NCBI GenBank assembly: GCA_947177635.1
Contig: CAMWVQ010000013.1
Location: forward strand, 1 to 48,961
Direction: 5' to 3'
Source: an uncultured Porphyromonadaceae bacterium
GTDB lineage: Bacteria; Bacteroidota; Bacteroidia; Bacteroidales; Muribaculaceae
Length of the DNA: 48,961 nucleotides
The translations under genes were made by a program, and so were the position numbers. Positions 17,601 to 25,088 of the stretch are shown here, piece by piece; position 1 is the stretch's first letter, and each line of letters starts with the position of its first letter. The notes below the pieces were generated by a model that did not search any database, was not told the DNA's origin, and saw nothing but the letters and a program-made list of their open reading frames with translations.

Positions 17601-17722
17601 AGTCGGCCTCCAAAGGGAAATCCGCAAAAGACTCCCCAGTAAAGGATGGGAAGTCTCCGGTTCCCAAGCCTGTCAAACGCGACCCTGACGCGCCGCGCGC
17701 GGTTCCCCACAACCGCAAATAA
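14681..17722 (+). CDS. Exported N-acetylmuramoyl-L-alanine amidase, split by a golvesin-like domain, with FN3 and Lys-rich tail
   Basis: This 1013-aa protein probably strips stem peptides from peptidoglycan glycan chains outside the cytoplasm. The start ATG at 14681 overlaps the previous stop and gives a signal peptide (RLITCLLLTGLLLASG) followed by a basic KKKKSSRR stretch. The Amidase_3 zinc site is split: His102 in WPSHGKY and Glu122 in GTVEDL come first, then a golvesin-like beta domain (about residues 225-320, SYKSFPNSATDAVYTVNH), then His404 in AFHTDAG and the catalytic-type Glu486 in IIELLSHQN. A fibronectin III-like domain (about residues 540-630) and a Rossmann-like C-terminal region follow. 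The last 75 residues are rich in Lys, Ser and Pro. Relatives are often labelled xanthan lyase. Enzyme type is inferred from the four zinc and catalytic residues. Confidence 0.8.
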   Translation: MTPTLTRYLRLITCLLLTGLLLASGGDDLYAKKKKSSRRTRTTKTRKSRKSKRKKKSAPPLPVVVLGSTGPIDAPEPFVTLPQVNDAPDGLDGRTIALWPSHGKYYSGAWVWQRPRLFGTVEDLLSRAFVDPYVTPMLENAGAYVMMPRERDFSHRSLIVDHDWSSGDGRFATTSGRHKWEALPDSTGFGHRGSYLLQGDNPFLMGSSGMAKTVEPEDSAEMSVAEWYGTAPEEGDRAVYVSYKSFPNSATDAVYTVNHLGGSSKVTVNQRMGGGTWVYIGTYPFSAKAGTLPLVTLSNISADEDAVVSADAVKIGGGMGQVARSKGAGSPQVSGYPAFLEGARYYLQGAGFPEEVYSPNKGENDYMDDYMSRALWVNWLTGGSEMLPDSIGLNVPVDMVLAFHTDAGIKTDSTTVGTLGLYSTDGGNPLGNGTSRYANRDLTSAVTTQVINDIRRLYDPFWSSRGNRDRRYYEVRETKVPAMIIELLSHQNFEDMKHALDPEFRFIVGRAVYKGILKFLAERYNQPYTVQPLPVEAFAIHADGDGYYTLTWRPVSDPLEPTASPTGYIIYEATPDRHYHPVAKTDIPSWTTRVDDDKIHAYYVVAANDGGVSFPSEVLALYDNNHRMPSVEIVNGYTRVSAPRWTDGAEYAGFDFEENYGVPDGRDIHFIGAQYDFDPESRLSGSNLGFGASADTEATSQRFGNSHDYTIIHGEAMKKAGRGFVSSSLKAFEEGKSTYRMVDLILGLQKTTRKAGSRGRYFQTFPTALRDRLERYRRDGGTLLVSGSYLASEIIEADSLTRDSMATFAAGILGYLPFTEGVNDSLPKAPVATRSMELKGSEVIPGMPVLRQSSLASFRNGPWVGAGNPQAIIPASPEGLVIARYADTGYPAAIAVEGDKTSSAGRTVIAAFPIEAMENDAAREGFIGSSVSYLIGPEAPAPEVARPAPVPVADPKDKKKKKNKKKDNAKAQKKSASKGKSAKDSPVKDGKSPVPKPVKRDPDAPRAVPHNRK

Positions 17723-17738
17723 AGCCGCCATGTGGCGC

Positions 17739-17773
17739 CTGACTATTCCTCTGACTATTCCTCTGACTATTCC
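17739..17773 (+). repeat. 12-bp direct repeat, three copies
   Basis: CTGACTATTCCT occurs at 17739-17750 and 17751-17762, with an 11-base third copy at 17763-17773, in the 94-nt gap between the amidase and the GT2-GalT-like gene. It has no obvious hairpin potential. Confidence 0.8.
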
Positions 17774-17816
17774 ATAATTCCGCACGCCTCTCCAACAGTC
17801 ACATCCCCCTTTTGCC

Positions 17817-20123
17817 ATGGAAAAAATCTCTTGCAAGACAATCACCGTCTCCCCCACCATCGCCACCTCCCCCCTGATGAAACAACTCCGGGAGGCCGAC
17901 CGGGAGGGGACACAGTATATCCTCATCCGCCTCGACGGCTATGACATCGACCTGCCGGAGGAGGGTCTCCGCAGAATGTTGCAGGTGGCCCGCGACACCG
18001 GCGCGTCGATGCTTTACGCCGATTACAGGGTGGCCAATCCCGACGGCTCCCTGACTCCCCATCCGCTCCCCCCCTACCAGAAAGGTTCGGTCAGGGATGA
18101 CTTCGACTTCGGGCCTTTGATCATGGTGGATGTCGAGGATGCCGCCGGGGAAGCAACGGATGATTTCACACGTCCCGCCGACTCAGACCACAGCGGCCTA
18201 TACGCCCTGCGGCTTTTCCTGGCCTGCAGGAAGGGAGCGGAGAGCATCAGCCATCTCCCCGAATACCTCTACACCGCCACGGAGAGCGACCGCCGCGCCT
18301 CGGGGGAGCGACAGTTTGACTATGTGAATCCCCGCAACGCCGCCGTGCAGCGTGAACGCGAACGGGTGTTCACCTCCTACCTCACGCAGATAATGGCGGT
18401 GCTCCCGCCGGTGGAAAAAAAGATTGACCTCACAGGAGGTGATTTCCCGGTGGAGGCGTCGGTAATCATCCCCGTCCGCGACCGCGCAAGGACAATCGGC
18501 GAGGCTGTCGCGTCAGCCCTCTCGCAGAAGTGCGGGTTCAGCTTCAACGTGATTGTCGTCGACAACCATTCGACCGACGGCACGACGGAAATCCTCTCGT
18601 CTCTCGCGTCTCAAGACCCGAGGGTGGTGCATATAATACCCGATCGCCGTGACCTCGGCATCGGCGGATGCTGGGACCTGGCAGTTCGCGACCGGAGGTG
18701 CGGACGTTTCGCCATACAGCTCGACAGCGATGACAAATACAAGGATGAGACCACCCTTGAGCGCATCGTGGACTGTTTCCGCAGCGAAGGGTGCGCGATG
18801 GTCATCGGTTCATACGAGCTGACCGATTTCGACGGCAACCCCATACCTCCCGGACTGATAGACCACAAGGAATGGACTCCGGTCAACGGCCACAACAACG
18901 CCCTGCGAATCAACGGACTTGGCGCGCCAAGGGCTTTCTTCACCCCACTGTTGCGTGAAATCGGTGTGCCGAATGTCAGCTACGGTGAGGATTACGCCTT
19001 GGGGCTGCGCATATCACGCGAATACAAAATCGGCCGCATATATGATTCCCTCTACCTCTGCCGCCGCTGGCAGGGCAACTCCGACGCCAACCTGAGCCAG
19101 GAGAGGGTCAACGCCAACAACATCTACAAGGACTGGCTGCGCACCATCGAGCTTGACGCCCGGCGCGAAGCCTACCTGGAGGCGTCGGCTTCCTACCGTG
19201 AGGGAATCATCGGCATGACAGACCGCCTGATGGATTTCCACGACGCCCAGCTGGCCTGCTGGCCTCTTGCAGCCGAGAACTACAAGGGGCTTGATTCGGT
19301 CGAGACACGGGAATTCCAGGTGGCCGACAAGATGGTAAGGGCCACATTCAACCCCTGCCGAGCCATATCATCCGGCGCGAAGACCGACGCCGCATCTGTG
19401 GCCTCACGTCCCTGTTTCCTCTGCGCCGGCAACCGCCCCGGATGCCAGACAGCGTTTCCCATACTCCCGGGGTATTCCCTGCTTGTCAACCCTTACCCCA
19501 TATTCCGCCACCATTTCACCATCGCGGCCGACAACCATACCCCCCAGTGCCTGACAGCCAAGGAGCCTGACGGACGGAGCCGGTACTCCACGATGTTTGA
19601 CCTCTGCATGGCGATGCCCGACTGGATAGTCTTCTACAACGGCCCGAGATGCGGGGCGTCCGCTCCCGACCATCTCCATTTCCAGGCGACATATTTCAGC
19701 GATGCCCCCTGGCTTTATGACACTCTGGAGTGGTATGACCTACCTTATGAGAAGCATATCTTCTTCGCCGCCGACCGTGAGGAGCTCGACCGGAAGATGG
19801 GTGAAATCATGGAAGAGCTGTCACACCTCCCTGAGAACCAGGGTGAGGATGAACCGCGCGTGAATGTTTTCATGAAAAACCGGGTGAATGAGGATGGATA
19901 CTACACCCCTGACACACTCGGGGTTGATGTGCTGGTGGTGCCGCGCCGCGCCCACCGTCCTTCCTGCTACGGCACCGCCGGGGATGAGTTTATGATTTCC
20001 CCCGGGGCGATAGATGTAGCCGGGTCGCTCGTGGTGGCCCGCAAGGCTGACTTCGACCGCCTTGACGGGGAGACTGTAGGGAGAATCCTGCGTGAAACCA
20101 CCTATTTCCTTGACTGCGAATAA
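17817..20123 (+). CDS. Two-part GT2 glycosyltransferase fused to a GalT-like (DUF4922) nucleotidyltransferase domain
   Basis: This 768-aa protein without signal peptide has three parts. Residues 1-190 look like part of a degenerate GT2 domain (SMLYADYRV). Residues 207-450 form a full GT-A domain ([21 protein letters not shown], metal motif LDSDDKY at about 302-308, then [11 protein letters not shown]). Residues about 510-768 correspond to DUF4922. That last part shows a GalT/HIT-superfamily signature: CFLCAGN (Cys533, Cys536, same spacing and residues as the zinc site of E. coli GalT), [12 protein letters not shown], and [16 protein letters not shown] with HxHxQ at 619-623, where the second His is the expected nucleophile. 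It is cytoplasmic. Substrates are unknown; a nucleotide-sugar or sugar-phosphate exchange is inferred. The next gene starts directly after its stop codon. Confidence 0.8.
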   Translation: MEKISCKTITVSPTIATSPLMKQLREADREGTQYILIRLDGYDIDLPEEGLRRMLQVARDTGASMLYADYRVANPDGSLTPHPLPPYQKGSVRDDFDFGPLIMVDVEDAAGEATDDFTRPADSDHSGLYALRLFLACRKGAESISHLPEYLYTATESDRRASGERQFDYVNPRNAAVQRERERVFTSYLTQIMAVLPPVEKKIDLTGGDFPVEASVIIPVRDRARTIGEAVASALSQKCGFSFNVIVVDNHSTDGTTEILSSLASQDPRVVHIIPDRRDLGIGGCWDLAVRDRRCGRFAIQLDSDDKYKDETTLERIVDCFRSEGCAMVIGSYELTDFDGNPIPPGLIDHKEWTPVNGHNNALRINGLGAPRAFFTPLLREIGVPNVSYGEDYALGLRISREYKIGRIYDSLYLCRRWQGNSDANLSQERVNANNIYKDWLRTIELDARREAYLEASASYREGIIGMTDRLMDFHDAQLACWPLAAENYKGLDSVETREFQVADKMVRATFNPCRAISSGAKTDAASVASRPCFLCAGNRPGCQTAFPILPGYSLLVNPYPIFRHHFTIAADNHTPQCLTAKEPDGRSRYSTMFDLCMAMPDWIVFYNGPRCGASAPDHLHFQATYFSDAPWLYDTLEWYDLPYEKHIFFAADREELDRKMGEIMEELSHLPENQGEDEPRVNVFMKNRVNEDGYYTPDTLGVDVLVVPRRAHRPSCYGTAGDEFMISPGAIDVAGSLVVARKADFDRLDGETVGRILRETTYFLDCE

Positions 20124-21380
20124 GTGGCAACCTCCGTATTATCACCCTACACCTCCCGCGAGCCTGTGATACACGCGGGGATACTCGGCGCCACCGGCTC
20201 CGGGTATCTCCTTGACGGCCCATTTGAACGCGTCGAGGCGGATGGATGCCTGCTGCTCAGGCCCCTCTCACCCGAGGCGTCGTTCCTTCTTCCTGAGGTC
20301 AGAATCGGCATAGGCTTCCACTGGGAACGGGTCGAGCCGCAGCGTTTCCACGGGGCGTTGCGCGTCCATCCCGACGGGCTGATGGTCAATGAGGTGGCGC
20401 TGGAGGAATATCTCCGCAGTGTCATATCCTCCGAGATGAAAGCCACCGCGCCCCCCGAGTTCCTCAAGGCCCACGCGATTGTCTCCCGCTCCTGGCTCAT
20501 CGCCATGCTCGAGAGGGGGAGAAACGGGATGGATGCCGCCGGGGAATCGCACGGGGCACACACCCATATATCATTCGACAATGCGCCGGGCTGCCGGGAA
20601 ATCATCCGCTGGTATGACCGGGAGGCCCATACCCGTTTCGATGTCTGCACCGATGACCATTGCCAGCGTTACCAGGGGATTTCCCGGGGAATCTCGGCGG
20701 AGGTCGACCGGGCGGTCAGCGAGACCCGGGGGATGGTGCTTGCCTATGGCGGGGAGGTCTGCGACGCCCGTTTCTCGAAATGCTGCGGGGGGATGACCGA
20801 GGAGTACTCCTCGGCGTGGGAAGACCGCGACATGCCCTACCTGCGCAGCGTCGCCGACACAGACGCTGACGGCGGATGCCACTGCGCCACGGAAGACCCC
20901 GTGCTGCTCGGAAGCGTGCTTAACGGCTATGACCTCGACAACCCGGGATTCCATCACTGGGAGGAGGTCATTACACAGGCTGAGTTATCACGGACGGCGA
21001 TGGAGAAGACCGGCACCGATTTCGGCAGCATTGTCGGCCTGCAGCCGCTGTCACGCGGCAAGTCGGGACGAATCACCCGCCTGCTCATCCGTGGCACCAA
21101 GGAGTCGCTGATTGTCGGGAAGGAGCTGGAGATACGCCGAGAGCTATCCCCCTCCCACCTCAAGTCATCGGATTTCGAAGCAACTCCTCTTGACAAGGAT
21201 GGACTGCCGGCGGCTCCCGGAGAGATTCCCGCCGCATTCAGGCTCTCGGGCCGCGGCTGGGGCCACGGTGTCGGGATGTGTCAGATAGGTGCGGCGGCGA
21301 TGGCCTCGCGCGGTGCCTCATACCAATCAATTCTTAACCATTATTTCACAGATGCAGAACTCATCACTCTTTACCGCTGA
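20124..21380 (+). CDS. SpoIID/LytB-domain protein, probable lytic transglycosylase, no signal peptide
   Basis: SpoIID-type enzymes cleave peptidoglycan glycan strands that lack stem peptides. The 418-aa protein has VALEEYLRSVISSEM with the expected catalytic Glu near residue 104, a CTDDHCQRYQGI cysteine motif (possible metal site), FSKCCGGMTEE, and the family's closing GRGWGHGVGMCQIGA. The GTG start at 20124 directly follows the in-frame TAA of the preceding gene, so the frame cannot extend upstream. The N-terminus (REPVIHAGIL onward) is already conserved-looking and has no signal peptide, which is odd for a wall enzyme. The 3' end overlaps the permease gene by 29 nt. It fits downstream of the amidase, which would produce denuded glycan. 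Confidence 0.85.
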   Translation: MATSVLSPYTSREPVIHAGILGATGSGYLLDGPFERVEADGCLLLRPLSPEASFLLPEVRIGIGFHWERVEPQRFHGALRVHPDGLMVNEVALEEYLRSVISSEMKATAPPEFLKAHAIVSRSWLIAMLERGRNGMDAAGESHGAHTHISFDNAPGCREIIRWYDREAHTRFDVCTDDHCQRYQGISRGISAEVDRAVSETRGMVLAYGGEVCDARFSKCCGGMTEEYSSAWEDRDMPYLRSVADTDADGGCHCATEDPVLLGSVLNGYDLDNPGFHHWEEVITQAELSRTAMEKTGTDFGSIVGLQPLSRGKSGRITRLLIRGTKESLIVGKELEIRRELSPSHLKSSDFEATPLDKDGLPAAPGEIPAAFRLSGRGWGHGVGMCQIGAAAMASRGASYQSILNHYFTDAELITLYR

Positions 21381-22653
21381 GCGTGCGGTGCGCCGTAAAT
21401 CCCCCTGGTGGTGGGTGCCTACCCTCTATTTCGCCGAGGGGTTGCCTTACATGGCTGTAATGACCATCTCGGCAATAATGTATAAATGTCTCGGCATTGA
21501 CAACACGGCTCTCGCCTTCTACACCTCCTGGCTTTACCTCCCCTGGGTGATAAAGCCTTTCTGGAGCCCGTTTGTCGACATCATCCGCACCAAACGCTGG
21601 TGGGTGGTGACTATGCAGGCGGCGATTGCCGTGGGGCTTGCCCTTATCGCCTTCACCATACCGACGGCAGGGTTCTTCCAGGCAACGTTGGCGGTGTTCT
21701 GGCTGGTGGCGTTCTCTTCGGCCACCCACGACATCGCGGCCGACGGTTTCTATATGCTCGGGTTGTCTGAACACCAGCAATCACTCTTTGTAGGAATCCG
21801 CAGCCTCTTCTACCGCGTGTCGATGGTCGTCGGGCAAGGCGGACTGGTTGTGCTTGCCGCCTGGGTGAATGAGCGTTACCAGACTTTGACCGGCGGATGG
21901 ATGGCCATTTTCGCCATCATGTCGGCGTTCTTCTTCGCCGTGGCCCTCTACCACTGGTTCATACTTCCCCGCCCGAAGGCCGACTCCGACCGCGCCCCGA
22001 GGAACGGCGGGGAGGTGCTGAAGGATTTCTGCGACACTTTCATCGACTTTTTCCGCAAACCGGGAGTCGTTGTGGCTCTGGTCTTCATGCTCCTCTACCG
22101 TCTGCCGGAGGCGTTGATGGTGAAGATGATTCCCCCATTCCTTCTCGACGCCACTGCGGCCGGAGGGCTGGGCCTTGACCCCGACCAGGTGGGAATCGTT
22201 TATGGCACGGTGGGTGTGATAGGCCTGATGCTGGGAGGTATCATCGGAGGATTGGCCGCCGCGCGCGGAGGCCTGCGGAAATGGCTCCACCCGATGGCCT
22301 GGAGCATGTCGCTGACCTGCCTGACTTTTGTCTACCTTGCCTGGGGGCAGCCTTCGGCATTATGGCAGGTCTATGCCTGCGTGTTCGTCGAGCAGTTCGG
22401 CTACGGGTTCGGATTCACCGCCTATATGCTCTACCTGATATATTTCTCAATCGGACGGTACAAGACCGCCCATTACTCCATCTGCACCGGTTTCATGGCG
22501 CTCGGGATGATGCTTCCCGGACTCGCCGCGGGATGGCTGGCCGACACCTTGGGCTATCTCAACTTCTTCCTGCTGACCATCATCTGCTGCGTCACCACCA
22601 TCGGTGTGTGCTACCTGATAAAGGTGTCGCCTGAATTCGGAAAAAAGAAATAG
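21352..22653 (+). CDS. ampG: AmpG-like major facilitator permease
   Basis: AmpG-type permeases import peptidoglycan fragments across the inner membrane. The start is set at the ATG at 21352 (MQNSSLFTAERAV), overlapping the SpoIID gene by 29 nt, giving 433 aa with about twelve membrane segments. The family signatures are visible: LYFAEGLPYMAV near the N-terminus, YTSWLYLPWVIKPFWSP and SATHDIAADGFY. It sits between a glycan-cleaving enzyme and NamZ/MurK, matching its use in peptidoglycan salvage in Tannerella forsythia and relatives. Whether it takes anhydro-muropeptides, disaccharides or free MurNAc cannot be told from sequence. Confidence 0.85.
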   Translation: MQNSSLFTAERAVRRKSPWWWVPTLYFAEGLPYMAVMTISAIMYKCLGIDNTALAFYTSWLYLPWVIKPFWSPFVDIIRTKRWWVVTMQAAIAVGLALIAFTIPTAGFFQATLAVFWLVAFSSATHDIAADGFYMLGLSEHQQSLFVGIRSLFYRVSMVVGQGGLVVLAAWVNERYQTLTGGWMAIFAIMSAFFFAVALYHWFILPRPKADSDRAPRNGGEVLKDFCDTFIDFFRKPGVVVALVFMLLYRLPEALMVKMIPPFLLDATAAGGLGLDPDQVGIVYGTVGVIGLMLGGIIGGLAAARGGLRKWLHPMAWSMSLTCLTFVYLAWGQPSALWQVYACVFVEQFGYGFGFTAYMLYLIYFSIGRYKTAHYSICTGFMALGMMLPGLAAGWLADTLGYLNFFLLTIICCVTTIGVCYLIKVSPEFGKKK

Positions 22654-22661
22654 ACTGCCGT

Positions 22662-23912
22662 ATGACTGTCAGATATACCCTCTTCATATTTATCATTGCA
22701 TTGGTTGCAGGAATCGGGCGCTCCCAGGAGACCGCCGACTACCGGGTGAGACCTGGAGTGGAGGTGCTTCGCGATTCTGGGTTCGAGGCCCTGAAAGGGA
22801 AACGGGTCGGACTTATAACCAATCCCACCGGTGTCGACAACAACCTGAAAGCCACCATCGACATCCTCAATGAGGCTCCCGACGTGAAGCTTGTGGCTCT
22901 CTTCGCCCCGGAGCATGGGGTGAGGGGAGACATCACTGCCGGGGCCACTGTCGGCAACACCACCGACCCGGCTACCGGCGTGAAGGTCTACTCCCTCTAC
23001 GGCGCCACCAAGAAACCAACCCCTGAGATGCTTGCCGGAATCGACGCTCTGGTCTACGACATTCAGGACAACGGATGCCGCTCCTACACCTTCATCTCGA
23101 CCATGGCGATGGCTATGGAGCAATGCGCCAGGCTCGGGAAGGAATTCGTGGTGCTTGACCGACCCAATCCTCTCGGCGGCAACAAAATCGAGGGACTGTG
23201 TACCGACCCCGACGACATATCTTTCGTAGGGTATCTCCCCATACCATACATATACGGGCTTACCCCGGGTGAACTCGCCGGGATGATTGTCGGGGAGAAG
23301 ATGCTCAAGACCGACAAGCCGCTGAAGCTGACCGTGGTGCCGATGGATGGATGGGAGCGTGACATGCTTTTCGAGGACACGGCGATGCCGTGGGTTCTCC
23401 CCTCCCCCCATCTTCCGACACCGCAGACGGCGATTTTCTATCCGGCCACCGGTATTGCCGGGGAACTCGACTATCTCTCCATCGGCGTTGGCTACACGAT
23501 GCCGTTCCGCACATTCGCCGCTCCCTGGATTGACGCAGCCCGGCTGACCCGGCGGCTCAACTCGATGGAGATTCCGGGAGTGGCGTTCCGGCCTGTCCAT
23601 TACAAGCCTTATTACGGCTTTAAACGTGGAGAAAACCTTCAGGGGGTTGAACTCTACATCACCGACTATGACGCGGCGCCACTGACCCTGATTCAGTTCT
23701 ATGTGATGGAGGCGCTGGCCGAACTGTATCCTGCCCACAAGGCCCTCGCTGTCGCCCCGGTGAAACGCCTGTCAATGTTCGACAAGGTGACCGGCTCAAA
23801 GAAGGTGCGCCCTCTCTTCTTCAAGAACTACAAGGTTGCCGACCTACTCCCCCTATGGAACCGCGACCTCCCCTCTTTCAAGGCAACAAAAGAGAAATAT
23901 CACCTCTATTGA
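22662..23912 (+). CDS. namZ: Exo-beta-N-acetylmuramidase (DUF1343 / NamZ family)
   Basis: NamZ releases terminal MurNAc from the non-reducing end of peptide-free peptidoglycan fragments, as known for the Bacillus subtilis and Tannerella forsythia proteins. This 416-aa protein has a signal peptide (TLFIFIIALVAGIG), so it is extracytoplasmic. The family motifs are LFAPEHGVRG (Glu84, His85), YDIQDNGCRSYTF, LDRPNPLGG and LPSPHLPT, and the C-terminal helical part contains KPYYGFKRGENLQGV. It starts 8 nt after the permease gene and is followed by the sugar kinase, the same grouping as in T. forsythia MurNAc use. Confidence in family is high; exact substrate is inferred. Confidence 0.9.
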   Translation: MTVRYTLFIFIIALVAGIGRSQETADYRVRPGVEVLRDSGFEALKGKRVGLITNPTGVDNNLKATIDILNEAPDVKLVALFAPEHGVRGDITAGATVGNTTDPATGVKVYSLYGATKKPTPEMLAGIDALVYDIQDNGCRSYTFISTMAMAMEQCARLGKEFVVLDRPNPLGGNKIEGLCTDPDDISFVGYLPIPYIYGLTPGELAGMIVGEKMLKTDKPLKLTVVPMDGWERDMLFEDTAMPWVLPSPHLPTPQTAIFYPATGIAGELDYLSIGVGYTMPFRTFAAPWIDAARLTRRLNSMEIPGVAFRPVHYKPYYGFKRGENLQGVELYITDYDAAPLTLIQFYVMEALAELYPAHKALAVAPVKRLSMFDKVTGSKKVRPLFFKNYKVADLLPLWNRDLPSFKATKEKYHLY

Positions 23913-23961
23913 ATCGGGGCCATCCCGTAAAGACGCAACCTTCAATACCAGACCTACCCCT

Positions 23962-24837
23962 ATGTCAACACTTATCGCCGACTGCGGCTCCACAAAGACC
24001 GAATGGGCCATCATTAGCGACAAGGCTCCGGACGATGCCGTCATCACCTTCCGCACCTCCGGTTTCAATGCCGCCGTGACTCCCCCTGGGAACATCAGCC
24101 ACATATTGGAATCGGAGGTCATCCCCCGGCTTGCCGGTACAGCCGTGTCGCGGATATGTTTCTACGGCGCGGGGTGCATCGGTGGCGAGGTTGACGAGCG
24201 TCTGCGCGGATTGCTGGCACAGGCCGTCCCGGATGCGGCAATCGAAATTGCAGGAGACCTCCTGGGGGCCGCGCGGGCTCTTTTCGGAGGGCGTCCCGGG
24301 ATTGCGTGCATACTCGGCACCGGCTCTAACTGCGGCGTCTATGACGGGCGCGAAATCACCCTGAACACCCCTCCTATGGGCTACATCCTCGGCGACGAGG
24401 GTTCGGGAGCTGTATTGGGCCGCAAACTGATCAACATCATCTTCAAACACCCGGGGCTGTTGCCTGCCGACATCGTCGAGGATTTCAACCTTACCTATAA
24501 CCTGTCAAAGGCCGACATCATCGAACGCGTCTACCGCCAACCTGCCGCCAACCGTTTCCTCGCGTCATTCTGTCCGTTCATCCGGAAACATCTCTCCCAC
24601 CCCGTCATCAACGACCTTGTCGCCACCTCTTTCGAGGAATTCCTCTCGGCCAACCTTCCTGCAGATATGCTCACCCCTGCGGCCTCCAGAGCCTCTCTAC
24701 CCATCGGTTTCGTCGGCTCCATCGCATTCCATTTCTCAGACATCCTGACGGAAGTCTGCACCCGTCACGGGCTTTACTGCCCCACAATCCTCGCTGCCCC
24801 CCTCCCCTCCCTAATAACAGGTTTCCTGCAAAAATAA
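23962..24837 (+). CDS. murK: BadF/BadG-family sugar kinase, probable N-acetylmuramic acid kinase
   Basis: MurK-type kinases phosphorylate MurNAc (and often GlcNAc) at C6 with ATP. The ATG at 23962 gives MSTLIADCGSTKTEW, the ASKHA phosphate-1 motif, and 291 aa. An in-frame extension upstream would overlap namZ and lacks family similarity. Other motifs are CILGTGSNCGVYDG (phosphate-2) and ILGDEGSGAVLGRKL. It is cytoplasmic and lies 49 nt after namZ, as in the T. forsythia pathway where the product goes to the etherase MurQ; no murQ is visible here. Its last codons lie in a 46-bp sequence that is imperfectly duplicated just after the stop. The GlcNAc-versus-MurNAc preference is inferred from context. 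Confidence 0.82.
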   Translation: MSTLIADCGSTKTEWAIISDKAPDDAVITFRTSGFNAAVTPPGNISHILESEVIPRLAGTAVSRICFYGAGCIGGEVDERLRGLLAQAVPDAAIEIAGDLLGAARALFGGRPGIACILGTGSNCGVYDGREITLNTPPMGYILGDEGSGAVLGRKLINIIFKHPGLLPADIVEDFNLTYNLSKADIIERVYRQPAANRFLASFCPFIRKHLSHPVINDLVATSFEEFLSANLPADMLTPAASRASLPIGFVGSIAFHFSDILTEVCTRHGLYCPTILAAPLPSLITGFLQK

Positions 24838-24900
24838 GTCCTCCTCTGTCCCGGCCCTAATAAGCAATTTCCTGCACAATTAAGCCCTCGTCTTTCCCGG
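24809..24900 (+). repeat. 46-bp imperfect tandem duplication of the murK 3' end
   Basis: 24809-24854 and 24855-24900 align over 46 bp with nine differences. The murK stop codon lies in the first copy. The second copy still reads like a variant of the last codons (LISNFLHN then TAA) but is out of frame and non-coding. Confidence 0.75.
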
Positions 24901-24989
24901 CCATCAACTCATCCATACCGACATTGGTTCCGCATTTCATTCTGCCCTAATGTCAAACCTGCCACATTCTACGCTCTCCGTAGCCATAC

Positions 24990-25040
24990 AAAAACTCAAG
25001 GTCGCCGATTCGGAAATCGAATCGGCGACCTTGAGTTTTT
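24990..25040. terminator. Bidirectional terminator between murK and the OmpA-family gene
   Basis: A 22-bp perfect stem (24990-25011 with 25019-25040) encloses a 7-nt loop. It has an A-run on the left and a T-run on the right, so it can end both the plus-strand murK run and the minus-strand OmpA-family gene. Confidence 0.92.
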
Positions 25041-25088
25041 ATTGGGGTCACAGGCTTATGCGCCTGTGATGCCTTGTGTCTGTCAGAA

